A stretch of 43,957 nucleotides of DNA, taken from assembly GCA_964396995.1 (NCBI GenBank), contig CAYNIG010000007.1:1-43957 (forward strand). The letters are read 5' to 3'. This document shows positions 41,263 through 43,957 of the stretch, piece by piece. How positions within the stretch are numbered: position 1 is the stretch's first letter; every line of letters starts with the position of its first letter. The position numbers and the translations under genes are program-made. The notes beneath the pieces were generated by a model. It saw only the letters and a list, made by a program, of their open reading frames with translations. It ran no database searches and was not told where the DNA came from. Origin of the DNA: JADJLQ01 sp964396995. Its GTDB lineage: Bacteria; Bacteroidota; Bacteroidia; Chitinophagales; Saprospiraceae.

Positions 41263-42411
41263 ATGGATAAAATAAAAGTTGGTGTGGTGGGAACCGGATT
41301 TATAGGTCCTGCGCATGTAGAAGCCTTACGCAGATTGCCCAATGTAGAGGTGGTGGCTTTATGCGAAGTAAATCAGGAGCTTGCAATCACAAAAGCTGCC
41401 CAATTAGGTATTGATCGTGCCTGTACATTCGATCAATTAATCGCTATGGAAGACATCGTAGCAGTACATATTTGCACCCCTAATTTTTTGCATTTCTCTC
41501 AGGCAAAGGCTGCCTTGCTTGCCGGCAAACATGTAATTTGTGAAAAACCCCTTTCCAAAGATTTGCATGAAGCCGAAGAATTGGTCACACTTGCCAATTC
41601 AACCGGTCTTGTAAACGCGGTTCATTTTAACCTCCGGTATTACCCTTTGGTACGGGAGATGAAAACCATGCGGGAAAAAGGCGAATTGGGTGGCATCTAT
41701 TCTGTTCTTGGGTCTTATCTGCAGGATTGGTTGTTTTACGATACGGACTATAATTGGCGATTGGAACCAGACAAATCCGGAGATTCAAGAGCTATAGCTG
41801 ATATTGGCTCTCATCTCATGGATATCATAGAATACATCACCGGATTAAAAACAGTAGAAGTATTGGCTGATTTTAATACCATTCACAAAGTGCGCAAAAA
41901 GCCTTTAAAAGCCATTGAAACCTATTCAGGTAAAATGCTTACCCCCGAAGATTATGCCGATGTACCCATCCATACAGAAGATCATGCCAATGTGCTCTTG
42001 AGATTCAATAATGGAAATCGCGGTTCCATTACAGTATCTCAGGTATCAGCAGGCCGCAAAAATCAATTGAAACTGGAAATAGCCGGATCCAACAAGACTT
42101 TTGCCTGGAATTCTGAAGCTCCGAATGAAATGTGGATTGGAAACAGAAATAAAGGCAATGAATCTTTTATGCGTGATCCATCTCTTGCCTCCGCCGAAGC
42201 CCGAGCCATTATGTCTTTTCCCGGTGGCCATAACGAGGGATTCCCGGATACTTCCAAACAATTATTTAAGGAAGTATACGAAGCTATTGCAATAGGCAAA
42301 CAACCAGATCATCCATCTTATCCTACATTCAATGATGGTTACAGAGAGCTATTGATATGTGAAAAAATACTGGAAAGTAACAGAAAGCAAACCTGGATCA
42401 GAATTGATTGA
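41263..42411 (+). CDS. cytoplasmic Gfo/Idh/MocA-family oxidoreductase
   Basis: 382 residues, no signal peptide, so cytoplasmic, unlike the Tat-targeted relative elsewhere in the window. VGVVGTGFIGPAHVEAL is the Rossmann motif, ALCEVNQE follows, ICTPNFLHF and CEKPLSKD with the conserved EKP lysine come next. NAVHFNLRYYPLVREM and DIGSHLMDIIEYI line the substrate site. It probably oxidises a sugar or cyclitol. It follows the DenD-like gene and ends before a convergent Msr gene. Confidence 0.9.
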   Translation: MDKIKVGVVGTGFIGPAHVEALRRLPNVEVVALCEVNQELAITKAAQLGIDRACTFDQLIAMEDIVAVHICTPNFLHFSQAKAALLAGKHVICEKPLSKDLHEAEELVTLANSTGLVNAVHFNLRYYPLVREMKTMREKGELGGIYSVLGSYLQDWLFYDTDYNWRLEPDKSGDSRAIADIGSHLMDIIEYITGLKTVEVLADFNTIHKVRKKPLKAIETYSGKMLTPEDYADVPIHTEDHANVLLRFNNGNRGSITVSQVSAGRKNQLKLEIAGSNKTFAWNSEAPNEMWIGNRNKGNESFMRDPSLASAEARAIMSFPGGHNEGFPDTSKQLFKEVYEAIAIGKQPDHPSYPTFNDGYRELLICEKILESNRKQTWIRID

Positions 42412-42655
42412 TAAAATCGGATAAATTCCTGCATTCACTTAATGGTTGTTTTTAGTCTTTAAACGTATTTATCAGTAAGACAATACCAGTCAGTCCTGAA
42501 CCAAAGTCTGCATTCAACACAAATAAAACAAGAATGCCAAAAGAGGATAGTTTACTATCAATTGGTTTTGCAGATAGACAAAATTGGGCAATAACCCCGA
42601 TAGAATGTAGTTTTTTATTTCTTGGTAATGCAGTACTGTTTTAGTTCCATCAGAT

Positions 42656-43729
42656 CTAGTTTAGCAGATCCTTTAACTGATCTAATGCCCTTTTCATCCT
42701 TGGAATGGACTCCTGCTGTACATAAAGGTTTTCAGGATGGTTTTTTACATAGTCCTGATGATAATCTTCAGCTATCCAAAATGTGGATTTAGGTAACACC
42801 TGCGAAGCAATGGCTGATTTGAATTTTCCTGAGCTGGTTAACATGGCCATGTAGTCCTCTATTATTTTTTTTTCATTTTCATCAGCATAGAATGCAATAG
42901 ATCGGTATTGCATGCCGTGATCAGGTCCCTGGCCGTTTACTTGTGTAGGATCCTGAGATGCAAAATAAACACGGACCAAATCATGAAATGTAATTTTAGA
43001 TGGATCGTATTCGACTTCTATTGCTTCTGCATGACCTGTAGCGCCAGAGCCTACTTGGTCATAGGTTGGGTTTTTCTCATTTCCCCCTGCATATCCGGAA
43101 ACAACATTGGTCACGCCCTTTATTTTCTCAAATATGGCTTCCATGCACCAAAAGCATCCTGCAGCAAAAACAGCTTTTGATTTTGATCCTTCGTTAGCTT
43201 GATGATCAGCTACAAATTCCAATGCAAACCCATCCATGCAATATCTCAGTCCGGTCGGTTTTGGGCCATCATTAAATACATGCCCAAGATGGGCATCGCA
43301 TCGGGAACAAGTGATTTCATCCCTCACCATACCATGCGACTCATCCGTAGCAACATTCACGCTTTTTGAAAAATAAGGTGCAAAAAAACTAGGCCAGCCG
43401 GTGCCGGAATTAAACTTGGTAGAGGAATGAAATAACGGATTTTTGCATGAAACACAGATATAATAGCCCTTATCATGATTTTCATACAATGGACTTGAAA
43501 ATGGTTTTTCAGTACCTTGTTCCCGGGTTATATGATATTGCTCCGGTGTCAATATTTTTTTCCATTCTGCACTGGACTTGATCACCTTAAATTTCCAGGT
43601 GGTATCAATGGGGATGGTGGTAAGTATGGAGTTTTCAACAGTAGAACCTTCTATTACAGGGTTTCCTGCAGACCTGCAAAAGGATAGGGGCAAGGTAAGT
43701 ATGAACAGGTATAAGAGTTGTTTTGTCAT
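42656..43729 (-). CDS. msrBA: secreted MsrB-MsrA fusion, peptide methionine sulfoxide reductase
   Basis: 357 residues. The hydrophobic N-terminus ends in PLSFC near residue 18; the -1 residue is phenylalanine, so a lipoprotein cleavage is not certain, but export is. The MsrB domain (about 45-175) has CVSCKNPLF and CSRCDAHLGH as the zinc site, GTGWPSFF, and RYCMDGFAL with the catalytic cysteine. The MsrA domain (about 188-345) has AAGCFWCMEAIF with its catalytic cysteine, VVSGYAGG and the GHAEAIEVEYDP segment. Both methionine sulfoxide epimers can therefore be reduced in one protein outside the cytoplasm. The order MsrB-MsrA is the reverse of the more frequent MsrA-MsrB fusion. Confidence 0.95.
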   Translation of the reverse strand: MTKQLLYLFILTLPLSFCRSAGNPVIEGSTVENSILTTIPIDTTWKFKVIKSSAEWKKILTPEQYHITREQGTEKPFSSPLYENHDKGYYICVSCKNPLFHSSTKFNSGTGWPSFFAPYFSKSVNVATDESHGMVRDEITCSRCDAHLGHVFNDGPKPTGLRYCMDGFALEFVADHQANEGSKSKAVFAAGCFWCMEAIFEKIKGVTNVVSGYAGGNEKNPTYDQVGSGATGHAEAIEVEYDPSKITFHDLVRVYFASQDPTQVNGQGPDHGMQYRSIAFYADENEKKIIEDYMAMLTSSGKFKSAIASQVLPKSTFWIAEDYHQDYVKNHPENLYVQQESIPRMKRALDQLKDLLN

Positions 43730-43854
43730 GATGAATTAGGTTTCGTTTTGTCAGGCAAAAATGCTGATCCTTAGTTTAAAAAATGGTCACACAGGTAACA
43801 TACGCAGAAATAAATACCATGAATCCTCTAGTAATAGTTAATCTTCTATTAAGA

Positions 43855-43957
43855 TTATTTATCCTGTGCATCCATCACGGCAAGGCATACCATATTCACT
43901 ATTTCACTCACGGAGCTGCCAAGGGAGAGTACGTGAACTGATTTTTTCAAACCAACG
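43855..43957 (-). CDS. possible 3' end of a gene running off the right edge
   Basis: On the minus strand one frame is open from the edge for 33 codons to a TAA at 43855. It reads as an amphipathic sequence with KKSVHVLSLGSSVSEIVNMV and a CLAVMDAQDK end. It could be the C-terminus of a protein that continues outside the window. The fragment is too short to assign to a family, and chance openness is possible. Confidence 0.35.
   Translation of the reverse strand, partial: VGLKKSVHVLSLGSSVSEIVNMVCLAVMDAQDK

Noticed and set aside
42412..42655. Search for a small gene or terminator between the second Gfo gene and msrBA
   Set aside because: No frame of convincing composition and no hairpin with a T-run was found in these 244 bases.

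Overview
The window reads as chromosomal DNA of a low-GC member of the Bacteroidota. Several intergenic regions carry the Bacteroidota -7 promoter element TAnnTTTG, one with a TTTG box 19 bases upstream. L31 is the zinc-free B type, and the lipoproteins, Tat-targeted Gfo/Idh/MocA proteins and c-type cytochromes fit the same phylum. A deeper placement, for example Saprospiria or Chitinophagia, cannot be made from the sequence alone. I see no rRNA, tRNA, CRISPR array, transposase or phage module. The first ~110 bases are about 61% GC by hand count, unlike the rest, and probably are not native to this locus.

Left part (1-10 kb): a truncated beta-sandwich protein end; a membrane PP2C-type phosphatase with TPRs; a convergent metallo-beta-lactamase-fold hydrolase; a small cytochrome c lipoprotein; the rpsF-rpsR-rplI operon with promoter and terminator; an acyl-CoA synthetase coupled to one of two paralogous membrane-anchored alpha/beta hydrolases; and an AhpD-like gene with a TetR regulator.

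Export operon (10.1-15.2 kb): divergent from the TetR gene lie terC, an ABC exporter, an HlyD-type adaptor and a TolC-type channel, with gaps of 7-18 bases. The ABC ATPase half has lost its signature motif, Walker B order and H-loop histidine, so the complex is type I secretion-like but probably not a normal ATP-driven pump. This is the most unusual system in the window.

Carbohydrate block (15.3-27.5 kb): a four-gene minus-strand operon (Tat Gfo/Idh/MocA oxidoreductase, large heme dehydrogenase lipoprotein, Tat TIM-barrel isomerase-like protein, SDR) faces a divergent second SDR. It is followed by manA-pgi and a PQQ-dependent dehydrogenase with an embedded cytochrome domain, then yraN. Together these suggest periplasmic oxidation of sugars or glycosides feeding electrons to cytochromes, with hexose phosphate entry into glycolysis.

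Right part (27.7-44 kb): rpmE2, a possible small membrane protein, osmC-aroA, a Na/Pi cotransporter, a class III aminotransferase, a GH25 lipoprotein, an ECF sigma operon with two small membrane proteins, an FGE-like protein, hscA translationally coupled to a beta-lactamase-fold protein lacking its catalytic serine, a SUI1-like factor, a D-erythronate dehydrogenase-like gene with a Gfo/Idh/MocA partner, and a secreted MsrB-MsrA fusion. A short open frame at the right edge may be the end of another gene. No gene-free stretch exceeds 300 bases.
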